From an uncultured Saprospiraceae bacterium (GTDB taxonomy: Bacteria > Bacteroidota > Bacteroidia > Chitinophagales > Saprospiraceae), in contig CALIAU010000015.1 in assembly GCA_938045585.1 (NCBI GenBank), positions 62,001-126,000 of the forward strand: DNA of 64,000 bases, given 5' to 3'. Made by a program: the position numbers and the translations under genes. Positions 27,027 to 36,645 of the stretch are shown here, in pieces (position 1 is the stretch's first letter; the number at the start of each line of letters is the position of its first letter). The notes beneath the pieces are model-generated. The model ran no database searches. It worked only from the letters and a program-made list of their open reading frames with translations, and was not told the origin of the DNA.

Positions 27027-29225
27027 GTGAAAAAACTCAATATCATATTATTTCTTTGTTTGCAAAGCCTTCTTTTTGCACAGCCTGCTGTAGAGGATTT
27101 TAAGGATATCTTTCGATTAGAGATCTCTAGCACAGCTACGCCAGTCCAAATTGATGGAAAACTAGACGATGCAGCTTGGACAAATGCAAATATAGGATCT
27201 GACTTTTGGCAGAAGGTACCCTACTTTGCGGAAGCTGCTGATCCACGCACTGAAGTCATGCTCAGTTATGATGAGAATAACCTCTATGTTGCTGCTAAAT
27301 GCTTTCAGAAACAAGACGTAATTATTACCTCTTTAAAGCGCGATGAATTTTGGGATAGCGATGGTATTGCTATTGTATTAGATCCACTAAATACGCGCAC
27401 AAATGGATTTCTTTTTGGAGTAACAGCAGCAGGACAACAATGGGATGCACTACGCTCTCCAGAGGATATTAATAGTGACTGGAGCAATAAGTGGTTTAGT
27501 GAGGTATATATAGGAGAAGAATTTTGGTCAATGGAAATGGCGATTCCACTACGTATCCTTCGTTTTAGTCCGAACGAAAAAGAATGGGGAATGAATTTCG
27601 TACGAGGACATATTAACGAAAATGAATTTCACAACTGGACTGCTGTTCCTGAATCCTTTTGGCCGCCAGATGTCGCTTTTGCAGGAGCCCTCATTTTTGA
27701 TGAAGCACCAGTACCTAAGAAGGGAAATTTTAATCTCATACCCTTTGTTACAGGATCGGTTAATAAGATAGTAGATGAAGACGTCGTTTTTGATTCTTCA
27801 GCAGGTCTAGATGGTCGAGTATCATTAAGTTCTACATTAAATCTAGATCTTACCTTCAATCCAGATTTTTCGCAAATTGAGGTAGACGAACTAGTAACTA
27901 ACCTCACACGCTTCAACATCTTCCTACCAGAAAAGCGAACGTTCTTTTTAGAGAACGGTGACCTTTTTGCTGATTTCGGGTATTCTGCAGTGCGTCCGTT
28001 TTTTTCAAGAACAATTGGTCTTGATAGCGAACGTCAGGCTGTGCCGATATTGTATGGTGCACGATTAACGGGAAATGTCACAAATAAAACGCGCATTGGT
28101 ATAATGAATATCCATTCTTTAAAAAGTGAAAATAGCTTTGCGCAGAATCAAAGTGCGTTTAGTGTTCAAAGGAATTTTGGACGTTCATATATTCGCGGGT
28201 TATTTTTGAATAGACAGTCATTTGATGGTAGCGAAACGGTAGAACAAGATTATGGAAGGAATGCAAGTATTGATGCAGCGTACCAAAGTGATGATGGTAA
28301 AGTAACCGCCTGGGGAAGTATCCATTCTTCTTATAAACCAGCCGTGACTGATAAAACGCTTTTTTACACATATGGTTCTGAGTACCGTGACCCTTCTTGG
28401 GAGTTACTATTAGCTACAGCAAGTATTCAAGAAAATTACTTTGCGGACATGGGTTTTGTCCAACGAACAGAGAACTATGATGCAGAAAGAGATAGCGTTA
28501 TTCGTGTTGGCTTTAATGATAATATTCTAAGAGTTGCACGTACTTTTCGACCTAAAGAAGGAGCAGTTACTCGCTATGTACTAGACTTCACAAATGTGTA
28601 TTATACGAACCCTGATTGGAGTTTTAATGAATTATTTAATAGTCTAAGTTTTGGGATCGCTTTTCGAAATACTTCAGAGTTTGAGTTTGCTTTAGAGCGG
28701 AATGAAATTGATTTGTTATTCCCATTTAGCTTTGTATCGGAGGGTACGCCTCTGCCTTCAGACAGGTATATTAATAATAGTGTTGCAGTTGCTTATTCTT
28801 CCGACGAACGTAAATTGATCAACTTTGGAATTGGTGGACAAACGGGAAGTTTTTACAATGGGAATTTAAGTCGTGTAGAAGCAGATCTCAATTTCAGAGT
28901 ACAGCCCTGGGGTAATTGGGGCTTTGGATACCAATGGAACAGATTGAAGTTTCCGGATCCATATGGAAATGAAATCATAAGCGCTTTTTTAAGCAAATTG
29001 GAAATTGGTTTTAATAGAAATCTATTGTGGACTACCCTCTTTCAATATGTGGCGCAAAATGAATTTATGGGAATTAATTCTAGACTGCAATGGCGCTTTT
29101 CTCCTATGTCGGACATGTTCTTAGTGTATGTTGATAATTATGATGTGTTTGAAGGATTAAGTCGATTTAGTGGAATTCAGACCAATAATAGAGCACTTAT
29201 TCTCAAAGTCAATTACTGGTACTAA
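27027..29225 (+). CDS. DUF5916 protein: CBM9-like domain plus outer-membrane barrel
   Basis: 732 residues, GTG start, with a signal peptide ending at F-A-Q (about 19). Residues about 30-230 are a carbohydrate-binding-module-9-like domain: 'PVQIDGKLDDAAWTNA', 'RTEVMLSYDENNLYVAAKCF', 'MNFVRGHINENEFHNWTAVP'. Residues about 240-732 form a large beta-barrel region containing 'FNPDFSQIEVDELVTNLTRF' and 'PEKRTFFLENGDLFADFG', the landmark of DUF5916, and it ends in an aromatic strand. It is an outer-membrane protein that may bind or take up a polymer; no substrate is shown. An inverted repeat GCTTTGC/GCAAAGC lies just before the start codon (27001-27024) and could affect translation. Confidence 0.85.
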   Translation: MKKLNIILFLCLQSLLFAQPAVEDFKDIFRLEISSTATPVQIDGKLDDAAWTNANIGSDFWQKVPYFAEAADPRTEVMLSYDENNLYVAAKCFQKQDVIITSLKRDEFWDSDGIAIVLDPLNTRTNGFLFGVTAAGQQWDALRSPEDINSDWSNKWFSEVYIGEEFWSMEMAIPLRILRFSPNEKEWGMNFVRGHINENEFHNWTAVPESFWPPDVAFAGALIFDEAPVPKKGNFNLIPFVTGSVNKIVDEDVVFDSSAGLDGRVSLSSTLNLDLTFNPDFSQIEVDELVTNLTRFNIFLPEKRTFFLENGDLFADFGYSAVRPFFSRTIGLDSERQAVPILYGARLTGNVTNKTRIGIMNIHSLKSENSFAQNQSAFSVQRNFGRSYIRGLFLNRQSFDGSETVEQDYGRNASIDAAYQSDDGKVTAWGSIHSSYKPAVTDKTLFYTYGSEYRDPSWELLLATASIQENYFADMGFVQRTENYDAERDSVIRVGFNDNILRVARTFRPKEGAVTRYVLDFTNVYYTNPDWSFNELFNSLSFGIAFRNTSEFEFALERNEIDLLFPFSFVSEGTPLPSDRYINNSVAVAYSSDERKLINFGIGGQTGSFYNGNLSRVEADLNFRVQPWGNWGFGYQWNRLKFPDPYGNEIISAFLSKLEIGFNRNLLWTTLFQYVAQNEFMGINSRLQWRFSPMSDMFLVYVDNYDVFEGLSRFSGIQTNNRALILKVNYWY

Positions 29226-29339
29226 GATACTGGCACTAAGAATTCTAATCTTTTCTCTCTTCCAAATTTAAAATACTCCAGATTAAGCACTCCTCAGTCT
29301 AGCAATAATGTTGTATTTTACGCTACTAATCATAAACGC

Positions 29340-31553
29340 ATGACAAATTGTAAGAAATTAATTCCACTATTTTTGTGTTTGAGTTTGATCCTAATAATAC
29401 AGTCCTGTAAAGTTGAAAAAGATATGAATACGAGTGAATCATTGATGTTTGAAAAATCAAAATCTATATCGGCACCCTCTCCCAAAAAAGAGGCACATGA
29501 AATGACCATGCATGGTGATATGAGAACGGATAATTACTATTGGATGAAGCTGTCTGATGAACAGAAAAATGCGAAAAAACCAGACGGGCAAACTCAGGAA
29601 GTTTTAGATTATTTGAATGCAGAAAACGCATATACAGATAAGATGACCTCTCACCTTTCTAATTTTAAAGATAAACTCTATGAAGAGATCGTGGGAAGAA
29701 TTGCACAGACAGATATGTCAGTGCCTTATCTATTCAATGGCTACTATTATAAAACAAAATATGAAGAGGGAAATGAATATCCCTTTTACCTAAGACAGAA
29801 AGGCTCATTAAGTGCTAAGGAAGAACTGTTATTAGATGTAAATGCATTAGCAAAAGATTATGAGTATTACCAAGTAGCTGGGCGTTCTGTAAGTCCTGAC
29901 AACAAAATACTTGCCTATGGCGAAGATACCTTAAGTCGAAGGATCTATACACTGCGATTCAAAAACTTAGAGTCTGGAGAATATTATGATGATGTCATTG
30001 AAAATACTACTGGAGGTGTTACTTGGGCAAACGATAATAAAACTGTTTTTTATACAAGGAAGGATGACGCGCTACGTTCGTACAAAATTTTTAGGCATGT
30101 GCTTGGAACCTCCGCAGCACAAGACAAGGAAATCTATCATGAAAAGGATGAGACCTTCTCTACCTTTGTCTATAAAACCAAGTCTCAAAAATTCTTGGTT
30201 ATAGGATCCTATGCTACCCTCTCTCAGGAATATCGTTATTTAGATGCCGATGATCCCATGGGTGAGTTTAAAATGTTCCAAAAACGTGAGCGCAATTTAG
30301 AATATGGCATTGATCACAAAGGAGATCAGTGGTATGTACGCACGAATAAGGATGGAGCTAAAAACTTTAAGCTCATGTCTACTAGCTTAGATAAAACAGC
30401 TAAGGAAAATTGGAAGGATTACATCGCACATAGAGAGGATGTTTTATTTGAAAGTTTTGATCTGTTTAATAAATTCCTGGTACTCTCAGAACGCCACCAA
30501 GGAATTACTAAATTGAAAGTAAAAGAGTGGGATGGTAAGGAACACTTTATTGAATTTGACGAGGAAGCATACCTAGCCTATACAAGCGCAAATCCAGAAT
30601 TTGATACAGAAACTTTGCGTTTTGGTTTTACATCCCTGACTGTACCAAACTCCACCTTTGATTATAACATGACAACGAAGTCAAGAGAGTTAATGAAGCA
30701 ACAAGAAGTGGTTGGTGGTTTTAATTCAGATGACTATGTTTCTGAACGGGTATTTGCTACTGCAGACGATGGGACTAAAATTCCAATCAGTTTAGTGTAT
30801 AAAAAAGGAATGAAGAAGGACGGTTCAGCGCCCTTCCTCTTATATGGCTACGGTTCGTATGGAAATAGTATGGATCCCTATTTTAGCTCAGTGCGTTTAA
30901 GTTTACTTGATCGTGGTTTTGGGTATGCGATTGCGCACATCCGTGGTGGTGAAGAAATGGGAAGGTACTGGTATGAAGAAGGTAAACTTTTTAACAAGAT
31001 AAATACCTTCACTGATTTTATAGCCTGCGGGAAGCATCTAGTAAACAATAAATATGTGTCTGAAGACCAGTTATATGCTATGGGAGGAAGTGCAGGTGGC
31101 CTTTTGATGGGAGCAGTGTATAATATGGAACCTGACATGTGGAATGGTCTTGTTTCCGCAGTACCCTTTGTTGATGTTGTAACTACCATGCTAGATGAAA
31201 CGATTCCGCTTACTACAGGTGAGTATGATGAATGGGGAAATCCAAATAACAAAGAATATTACGAATACATTAAATCGTATTCTCCCTATGATAATGTTGA
31301 GGCCAAAGATTATCCTGCCATGTTAGTTACTACTGGCTACCATGATTCGCAGGTTCAATATTGGGAACCTGCTAAATGGGTTGCTAAGTTACGTGAAATG
31401 AAAACTGATCAAAATCCACTCATTATACATTGTGAAATGGGTGCAGGTCATGGAGGGAAATCTGGAAGATTTGAACGCTATAAAAATACTGCCTTAGAGT
31501 ATGCTTTCTTTCTAGATCTCGCTGGTAAAAGTGAGGTAGACAATAAGGGCTAG
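29340..31553 (+). CDS. ptrB: Oligopeptidase B-like S9 serine peptidase, lipoprotein
   Basis: 737 residues. The N-terminus is a lipoprotein signal (I-I-Q-S-C, Cys about 23), so this enzyme is anchored outside the cytoplasm, unlike E. coli protease II. Residues about 60-470 form the seven-blade propeller that gates the active site ('NYYWMKLSDEQ', 'GGVTWANDNKTVFYTRKDD'). The hydrolase domain has G-G-S-A-G-G around the catalytic Ser, 'YHDSQVQYWEP' with the Asp, and 'GAGHGGKSGRF' with the His. The enzyme cleaves short peptides after basic residues. The Ser-Asp-His order and spacing fit oligopeptidase B. It is monocistronic and converges on pyrF with a 19-bp gap. Confidence 0.92.
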   Translation: MTNCKKLIPLFLCLSLILIIQSCKVEKDMNTSESLMFEKSKSISAPSPKKEAHEMTMHGDMRTDNYYWMKLSDEQKNAKKPDGQTQEVLDYLNAENAYTDKMTSHLSNFKDKLYEEIVGRIAQTDMSVPYLFNGYYYKTKYEEGNEYPFYLRQKGSLSAKEELLLDVNALAKDYEYYQVAGRSVSPDNKILAYGEDTLSRRIYTLRFKNLESGEYYDDVIENTTGGVTWANDNKTVFYTRKDDALRSYKIFRHVLGTSAAQDKEIYHEKDETFSTFVYKTKSQKFLVIGSYATLSQEYRYLDADDPMGEFKMFQKRERNLEYGIDHKGDQWYVRTNKDGAKNFKLMSTSLDKTAKENWKDYIAHREDVLFESFDLFNKFLVLSERHQGITKLKVKEWDGKEHFIEFDEEAYLAYTSANPEFDTETLRFGFTSLTVPNSTFDYNMTTKSRELMKQQEVVGGFNSDDYVSERVFATADDGTKIPISLVYKKGMKKDGSAPFLLYGYGSYGNSMDPYFSSVRLSLLDRGFGYAIAHIRGGEEMGRYWYEEGKLFNKINTFTDFIACGKHLVNNKYVSEDQLYAMGGSAGGLLMGAVYNMEPDMWNGLVSAVPFVDVVTTMLDETIPLTTGEYDEWGNPNNKEYYEYIKSYSPYDNVEAKDYPAMLVTTGYHDSQVQYWEPAKWVAKLREMKTDQNPLIIHCEMGAGHGGKSGRFERYKNTALEYAFFLDLAGKSEVDNKG

Positions 31554-31572
31554 TGGATACAGCGCATAAGGT

Positions 31573-32373
31573 TTACAAATAAGAAGCCATCTGTGTCTGT
31601 AGTAATTTTGCTTTTTCACGCGAAGCAGCAGCAAAGTCTTGACTGTCATCTGCGTAGATAATCCCTCTACTGCTATTGACAATAAGTCCACACTTGGAGT
31701 TCATTCCATGTTTCACAACTTCTTCGAGACTGCCCCCTTGTGCACCTACGCCTGGAACGAGAAGGAAATGATCGGGAATTATTTTACGTATTTCAGCTAG
31801 GTCCTCAGCTCTAGTTGCTCCCACTACATACATAATTTGATCCTTGCTTCCCCACTCTGAAGATGTTTCTATGACAGATTTGTAGAGAGCTTGACCATTG
31901 GACTCAAGACGCTGAAAATCATAACTACCCTGATTAGAAGTAAGCGCAAGTAGGATGCTCCATTTGCCCTCATATTCTAAAAAAGGACTCACAGAGTCTA
32001 CTCCCATATAGGGTGCTACTGTAATGGAATCAAAATCCATATGTTTAAAAAATGCGTCCGCATATTTTTTTGTTGTATTCCCAATATCTCCACGTTTAGC
32101 ATCAGCAATAGTGAAAATCTCTGTAGGTATATAATCTAAAGTTTTCTGTAAAGATTGCCAGCCTTTTACTCCTTCTGCTTCATAGAAGGCGATATTTGGT
32201 TTATATGCGATGCAAAGATCTTTGGTAGCGTCTATGATTTGCTTGTTGAAAGCAAAAATAGGATCCTCTTCTTCTAAAAGATGTTTGGGAATACGACTTA
32301 GATCAGTGTCGAGGCCTACGCAGAGAAAAGATTTTTTCTTTTGAATTTCTTGGAAGATTTCCTGAGAGGTCAT
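31573..32373 (-). CDS. pyrF: Orotidine 5'-phosphate decarboxylase (type 2)
   Basis: 266 residues, the length of type 2 OMP decarboxylases. '[20 protein letters not shown]' (16-36) is the type 2 opening and '[23 protein letters not shown]' (about 87-109) holds the catalytic Asp91, Lys93 and Asp96. '[17 protein letters not shown]' binds the phosphate. It makes UMP, the last step of pyrimidine synthesis. Its ATG overlaps the TGA of the nfu gene (ATGA), so it is translated with the iron-sulfur genes mrp and nfu. That pairing has no known biochemical reason and may reflect co-expression only. Confidence 0.95.
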   Translation of the reverse strand: MTSQEIFQEIQKKKSFLCVGLDTDLSRIPKHLLEEEDPIFAFNKQIIDATKDLCIAYKPNIAFYEAEGVKGWQSLQKTLDYIPTEIFTIADAKRGDIGNTTKKYADAFFKHMDFDSITVAPYMGVDSVSPFLEYEGKWSILLALTSNQGSYDFQRLESNGQALYKSVIETSSEWGSKDQIMYVVGATRAEDLAEIRKIIPDHFLLVPGVGAQGGSLEEVVKHGMNSKCGLIVNSSRGIIYADDSQDFAAASREKAKLLQTQMASYL

Positions 32374-32630
32374 GCGTTCACTCCATTAACTGCTTCTACC
32401 CCTTTGATCTCAGGGAACTTGGATTTTAATTCTTGTTCAATTCCTGCTTTCATTGTCATGGTGGACATAAAGCAGTTTTCGCAGTTTCCTAACCATTTAA
32501 TCTTAACAATCATGTCTTCTGTGACTTCAACTACTTCCACATCACCCTCATCAACACGCAAGTGCGGCCGTACATTATCTAATGCGCGATCAATTTTTTC
32601 TAGAAAATCTGCTTTTTCGGCTACTGACAT
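32370..32630 (-). CDS. NifU-like Fe-S scaffold/carrier (NFU domain)
   Basis: 86 residues: one NFU domain. Cys50 and Cys53 in '[21 protein letters not shown]' form the C-x-x-C that binds a bridging 4Fe-4S cluster in a dimer. '[17 protein letters not shown]' (20-36) is the standard beta start. The protein accepts a cluster from the scaffold machinery and passes it to apo-enzymes. It lies 15 bp after the mrp-like gene, another Fe-S carrier family, which supports the role, and it overlaps pyrF. Confidence 0.93.
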   Translation of the reverse strand: MSVAEKADFLEKIDRALDNVRPHLRVDEGDVEVVEVTEDMIVKIKWLGNCENCFMSTMTMKAGIEQELKSKFPEIKGVEAVNGVNA

Positions 32631-32645
32631 GCTGTAAAGTTACAT

Positions 32646-33731
32646 CTAATTCTTCATTTCTACCCTCTTTGTTGGGGCTAGCATTTCTTTTCTTATGGCT
32701 AATTGCTTCAAAAATGTATCACGGACACTATTAAACGCACTATTAAACCGTTCTACCTCATTAATTGCGATCTTTCCTATATCGCCACTTTCTCTTGCTT
32801 CTGCTACTAAGGGGACCTGCCCGAGTAAGGCTGTTTTACAGTAATTCGCTAGTTTGGCTCCTCCTCCCTGACCAAATATGAAATACTTTTTACTTGGATC
32901 TTCTTTGGGAGTAAACCAGGACATATTTTCTACTACACCCAAAATAGGAACATTTACATTGGGAAGAAGGAACATATTAGCTGCTTTGACAGCATCTTTA
33001 ATCGCTACTTCTTGTGGGGTTGTGACCATAACAGCGCCGGTAATAGCCAGAGATTGTACAAGGGTTAACTGAATATCTCCAGTTCCTGGGGGAAGGTCAA
33101 TAATAAGAAAGTCTAGATCTGGCCAAATGCAGTCATAGACAAATTGTTTAATTATTCCACCTAAGCGGGGTCCTCTCAAAACAACAGCCTGTTCCGCATC
33201 TATTATGTTCCCTATTGAAATAGCGTAAATACCATTTTTCTCAATTGGCAATAATTTATGCTTGCCATAAATTTCGCGCACCTTAGGTCGTTCATCTGCA
33301 ATACCAAGCATCGTTGGTATGGACGGGCCATATAAGTCAGCATCCATTATCCCCACTTTGAAGCCCATATTAGCGAGACTTTGGGTTAGGTTTAGAGAAA
33401 CTGTAGATTTTCCTACACCACCTTTACCACTGGCTACTGCTATTATATTCTTGATCTGAGGAAGAGGACTATTGGCTGTACCTGCTGCCTGTTGCGTTTC
33501 CATATGGACATCTAACTCAGCTTCAGGGTATTCCGCTTTTATTTTTTGCTCGCAGGCCATAAATACCTTTGAACGATCATCCATACTCGCCTTAGGCATT
33601 TGGAGTGAAAAACTAACATTATTTCTATCAATCTTGAGATTGGTAACAAGTCTCTGACTGATGATATCTCTCCCGCTTCCTGGATCAATTATGGATTGTA
33701 AAATCCTGACTATTGTATTGTTATCTATCAT
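32646..33731 (-). CDS. mrp: Mrp/ApbC-family P-loop ATPase (Fe-S carrier)
   Basis: 361 residues. An N-terminal DUF59/FeS-assembly domain (about 5-75) precedes the deviant Walker A 'SGKGGVGKST' (101-110), 'MDADLYGPSIPTML' and 'LIIDLPPGTGDIQLTL'. This is the Mrp/NBP35 family of Fe-S cluster carriers. The C-x-x-C pair that many members use near 'ENMSW' is absent: the chain reads 'ENMSWFTPKEDPSKKYFIFG'. As far as I recall, Bacteroidota members often lack it, so the cluster may bind elsewhere or not at all. The operon is mrp, nfu, pyrF. Confidence 0.92.
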   Translation of the reverse strand: MIDNNTIVRILQSIIDPGSGRDIISQRLVTNLKIDRNNVSFSLQMPKASMDDRSKVFMACEQKIKAEYPEAELDVHMETQQAAGTANSPLPQIKNIIAVASGKGGVGKSTVSLNLTQSLANMGFKVGIMDADLYGPSIPTMLGIADERPKVREIYGKHKLLPIEKNGIYAISIGNIIDAEQAVVLRGPRLGGIIKQFVYDCIWPDLDFLIIDLPPGTGDIQLTLVQSLAITGAVMVTTPQEVAIKDAVKAANMFLLPNVNVPILGVVENMSWFTPKEDPSKKYFIFGQGGGAKLANYCKTALLGQVPLVAEARESGDIGKIAINEVERFNSAFNSVRDTFLKQLAIRKEMLAPTKRVEMKN

Positions 33732-33793
33732 AAATTGAATCTAAACATAAAACAAAATCTTCACTTCAAAGTTCTCTATAGTCGAGTTTTATA

Positions 33794-33801
33794 TACCTTT
33801 G
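33794..33801 (+). promoter_or_regulatory. Possible -7 element for the ribF-GT gene
   Basis: TACCTTTG matches TAnnTTTG and lies 21 bp upstream of the ATG at 33823. A TTG box at the usual 17-23 bp spacing is not seen, so this is tentative. Confidence 0.35.
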
Positions 33802-33822
33802 TACCACAGAGCATAAAGGTAA

Positions 33823-35799
33823 ATGAGAATACTCACAAATCTGAGTGAAATACCGGAGTTTAATAATGCAGTGCTTACTATAGGATCCTTTGATGGCATC
33901 CATATGGCGCATCGTAAAATTATACGGCAGATCGTTGATCTAGCGGAAGAACTTTCGTCGCCTAGTGTTCTCATTAGTTTTGATAGACATCCACGTGAAG
34001 TGGTTTACCCTAAAGATGATAGCTTAAGACTACTCACTCTTCAGGATGAAAAGGAAGATTTGCTCCAAGACCTCGGTTTAGACTACTTAGTCCGATTACC
34101 GTTTACGGTTGAATTGTCACAAATGGGCCCACGAGAGTATATTGAAAAAATACTTATCGAAAAATTCAGACCTGCCTATATCGTTGTTGGTTATGATCAT
34201 AGATATGGATTAAATAGAACCGGTGATTTTGCTCTGCTCGAAGAATATGGTAAAAGTCATGGCTTCAAAACATTAAAGATTAGTAAACTAGAGATTGAAG
34301 AAATTACAATCTCTTCCTCGAAAATTCGCAAAGCCATTACTGAAGGAAATATTGAGGAGGCAAATTTTTTATTAGGTTACAATTATAGCTTAGCTGGTGA
34401 AGTCATCAAGGGGGATCAGATAGGGAATACGATAGGCTTCCCTACAGCTAATCTTTCTATCGCGAATAAAAAGAAGCTCATTCCAAAAAATGGCATTTAC
34501 GCTTGTTATGCACATCTACATGACAAACGTTATAATGCTATGCTATATATAGGTGTAAAGAGCTCTGTTAGAAAAGACAATGGGCAGGTTATAGAGGTTC
34601 AGATTTTAGACTTTGATCAAAATATCTATGGGAAAGAAATGCGCATAGAGGTTCTTAAACAGATACGCGAGGATATGCATTTTGATTCGATGCTTGCACT
34701 CAAAGAACAAATTAGACAGGATGAACTTGCTATACGGAGCTATTTTAAAAGCAAGGTGGTGCCTAAGACTAAAGCATTAAGCAATGTGCTTATTTTAAAT
34801 TATAATGGACTTAACTATTTAGAAACCTATCTACCTAGTATATCTTATAGTAGCACAGAAGATTTTGAAATCACTGTAATTGATAATGATAGTACGGACA
34901 ACTCGATTGCATTTGTAGAAGAATGGTATCCTGAAATAAAACTTATTCGGCTCGCAAAGAATTATGGTTTTGCCGAGGGGTATAATAGAGGAACAAAGAA
35001 CATTGATTCAAAGTATCTCGTATTTTTAAATTCAGATGTAGAAGTAAATTCGAACTGGTTAGATCCGCTCATTAATTTAATGGAAAGTGATGAAACGATT
35101 GGAATTGCAAGTCCAAAAATTATGGATTTAAAGCAGTCGGAAAAATTTGAATATGCGGGTGCTGCGGGAGGCATGATGGATGCCCTAGGATATCCATTTT
35201 GCAGGGGGCGTTTATTTGATAGTCTGGAAGAAGATCAAGGACAGTATGATGGAATAGCTGAAGTATTCTGGGCAAGCGGTGCAGCCTTTGTTATTAGAAA
35301 TACATTATGGAAGAAAATGGGTGGTTTTGATAGCAGCTACTTTGCGCACCAAGAAGAAATTGATCTTTGTTGGCGGATTAAGCGCGCAGGATATAAGGTT
35401 GTCGTGCACTCTGATTCTGTTATTTATCATTTAGGAGGAGGCACGTTGTCGTATGAAAACCCTCAGAAAGTGTATTTAAACTTTAGGAATAATCTTACTA
35501 CTCTTATTAAAAATGAATCTGGAGCAAAGTTACTATGGCTCTTCCCTACTCGCCTCATTTTAGACGGTGTTGCAGGCTTGCGATTTTTAATGCAAGGAAA
35601 ACTCAAAAGTACTAGTTCAATTGTCAAAGCTCATTTCGCTGTGTATGGAAATTTCTTTAAGATTTTACAAAGGCGTAAAGAAATCAAACAACTTATAAAG
35701 CAGCATGCAATTGCTGAGTCTAATATGACAGGTAAAAGCTCAAAGTCTATTTTAATCGCTTATTATCTCAAAGGGAGAAAAAAATATACTGAATTATAA
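33823..35799 (+). CDS. ribF: RibF (riboflavin kinase/FAD synthetase) fused to a family-2 glycosyltransferase
   Basis: 658 residues, twice the usual 310 for RibF. Residues 1-180 are the FAD synthetase: 'TIGSFDGIHMAHRKI' (19-33) and 'ITISSSKIRKAI'. Residues about 185-310 are riboflavin kinase: 'GNTIGFPTANLSI' and 'NGIYACYAHL'. With only a few linker residues, a GT2 domain begins at about 323 ('NVLILNYNGLNYLETYLPSI'), with 'VIDNDSTDNS', 'FLNSDVEVNSNWLDPLI' (metal/sugar-nucleotide binding), 'FWASGAAFVIRN', and 'FAHQEEIDLCWRIKRAGYKV'. There is no stop or frameshift at the junction. Two GTG codons there (about 34755-34760) could start a separate GT2. It overlaps the RluA gene by one base (TAATG). 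Confidence 0.9.
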   Translation: MRILTNLSEIPEFNNAVLTIGSFDGIHMAHRKIIRQIVDLAEELSSPSVLISFDRHPREVVYPKDDSLRLLTLQDEKEDLLQDLGLDYLVRLPFTVELSQMGPREYIEKILIEKFRPAYIVVGYDHRYGLNRTGDFALLEEYGKSHGFKTLKISKLEIEEITISSSKIRKAITEGNIEEANFLLGYNYSLAGEVIKGDQIGNTIGFPTANLSIANKKKLIPKNGIYACYAHLHDKRYNAMLYIGVKSSVRKDNGQVIEVQILDFDQNIYGKEMRIEVLKQIREDMHFDSMLALKEQIRQDELAIRSYFKSKVVPKTKALSNVLILNYNGLNYLETYLPSISYSSTEDFEITVIDNDSTDNSIAFVEEWYPEIKLIRLAKNYGFAEGYNRGTKNIDSKYLVFLNSDVEVNSNWLDPLINLMESDETIGIASPKIMDLKQSEKFEYAGAAGGMMDALGYPFCRGRLFDSLEEDQGQYDGIAEVFWASGAAFVIRNTLWKKMGGFDSSYFAHQEEIDLCWRIKRAGYKVVVHSDSVIYHLGGGTLSYENPQKVYLNFRNNLTTLIKNESGAKLLWLFPTRLILDGVAGLRFLMQGKLKSTSSIVKAHFAVYGNFFKILQRRKEIKQLIKQHAIAESNMTGKSSKSILIAYYLKGRKKYTEL

Positions 35800-36527
35800 T
35801 GGCGAGACACTTTGATATAGTTTTTGAAGACGAACATATAATACTGCTCAACAAATCTGCAGGTGTATTATCTGCTCCAGATCGATATGATCCAGACATA
35901 CCCAATCTCAAGGCTACGCTCAGCAGAACACGTGATGAAGTATATGTAGTTGACAGAATTGATAAAAACACGAGTGGATTAGTTTTGTTCTGTAAGACGG
36001 AAGAAGCCAAGAAGATGTTTACTGAGCTCTTTGAAACACAGTCCATAAAAAAGACTTATAGAGCAATAGTGCAAGGAAATCTGATGCCAGAAAAAGGGAT
36101 AATTGATTCTGCTGTATTAGTCCAAAGAGATAAAGTCAAAGTGAGTATTTCACCGAAAGGAAAAAATGCCATGAGCCATTATAAAGTATTAGAACGATTC
36201 AAGAATTACTCGTATGTATCTTTAGTGAAGGAAACAGATAGACGACATCAGTTACGGATTCATTTGTATTCAAAATCTTGTCCAATTGTTGCAGATAAAA
36301 TGTACGGAGCCTCAGGTGATTTTTTCTTAAGTCAAATTAAAAAGAAACGTTTTAATTTAAAGAAAGATGAGGTAGAACGTCCATTGATTTCTAGACAGGC
36401 CTTACATGCTTATTCCTTTCAGTTTACACATCCAGTAAGTGAAGAAGAATTAATTTTTGAAGTAAATCCTCCTAAAGACATAAGGGCATTGTTAACACAG
36501 TTGCGTAAACTTAACGCTGCCAGTTAA
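35799..36527 (+). CDS. RluA-family RNA pseudouridine synthase
   Basis: 242 residues. 'VVDRIDKNTSGLVLFCKT' (50-67) holds the catalytic Asp55 in the R-I-D-K-x-T-S-G motif, and 'VKETDRRHQLRIHLYSKSCPIVADKMYG' is the RluA C-terminal motif ('R-x-H-Q-L-R-x-H'). It converts uridine to pseudouridine in rRNA or tRNA; the target site cannot be told. The ATG overlaps the preceding stop (TAATG), so it is coupled to the RibF-GT2 gene. It has no S4 domain at the N-terminus. Confidence 0.93.
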   Translation: MARHFDIVFEDEHIILLNKSAGVLSAPDRYDPDIPNLKATLSRTRDEVYVVDRIDKNTSGLVLFCKTEEAKKMFTELFETQSIKKTYRAIVQGNLMPEKGIIDSAVLVQRDKVKVSISPKGKNAMSHYKVLERFKNYSYVSLVKETDRRHQLRIHLYSKSCPIVADKMYGASGDFFLSQIKKKRFNLKKDEVERPLISRQALHAYSFQFTHPVSEEELIFEVNPPKDIRALLTQLRKLNAAS

Positions 36528-36645
36528 ACTGTGTTAAGTAATTTAATACGCTAGACTAAGTTATCTATTTGTTAAATGAATAAGTTTGAATTAGAATTTA
36601 CTAATTTAAATATCAATTCATATTTTCTAACCAAATAATATTACT

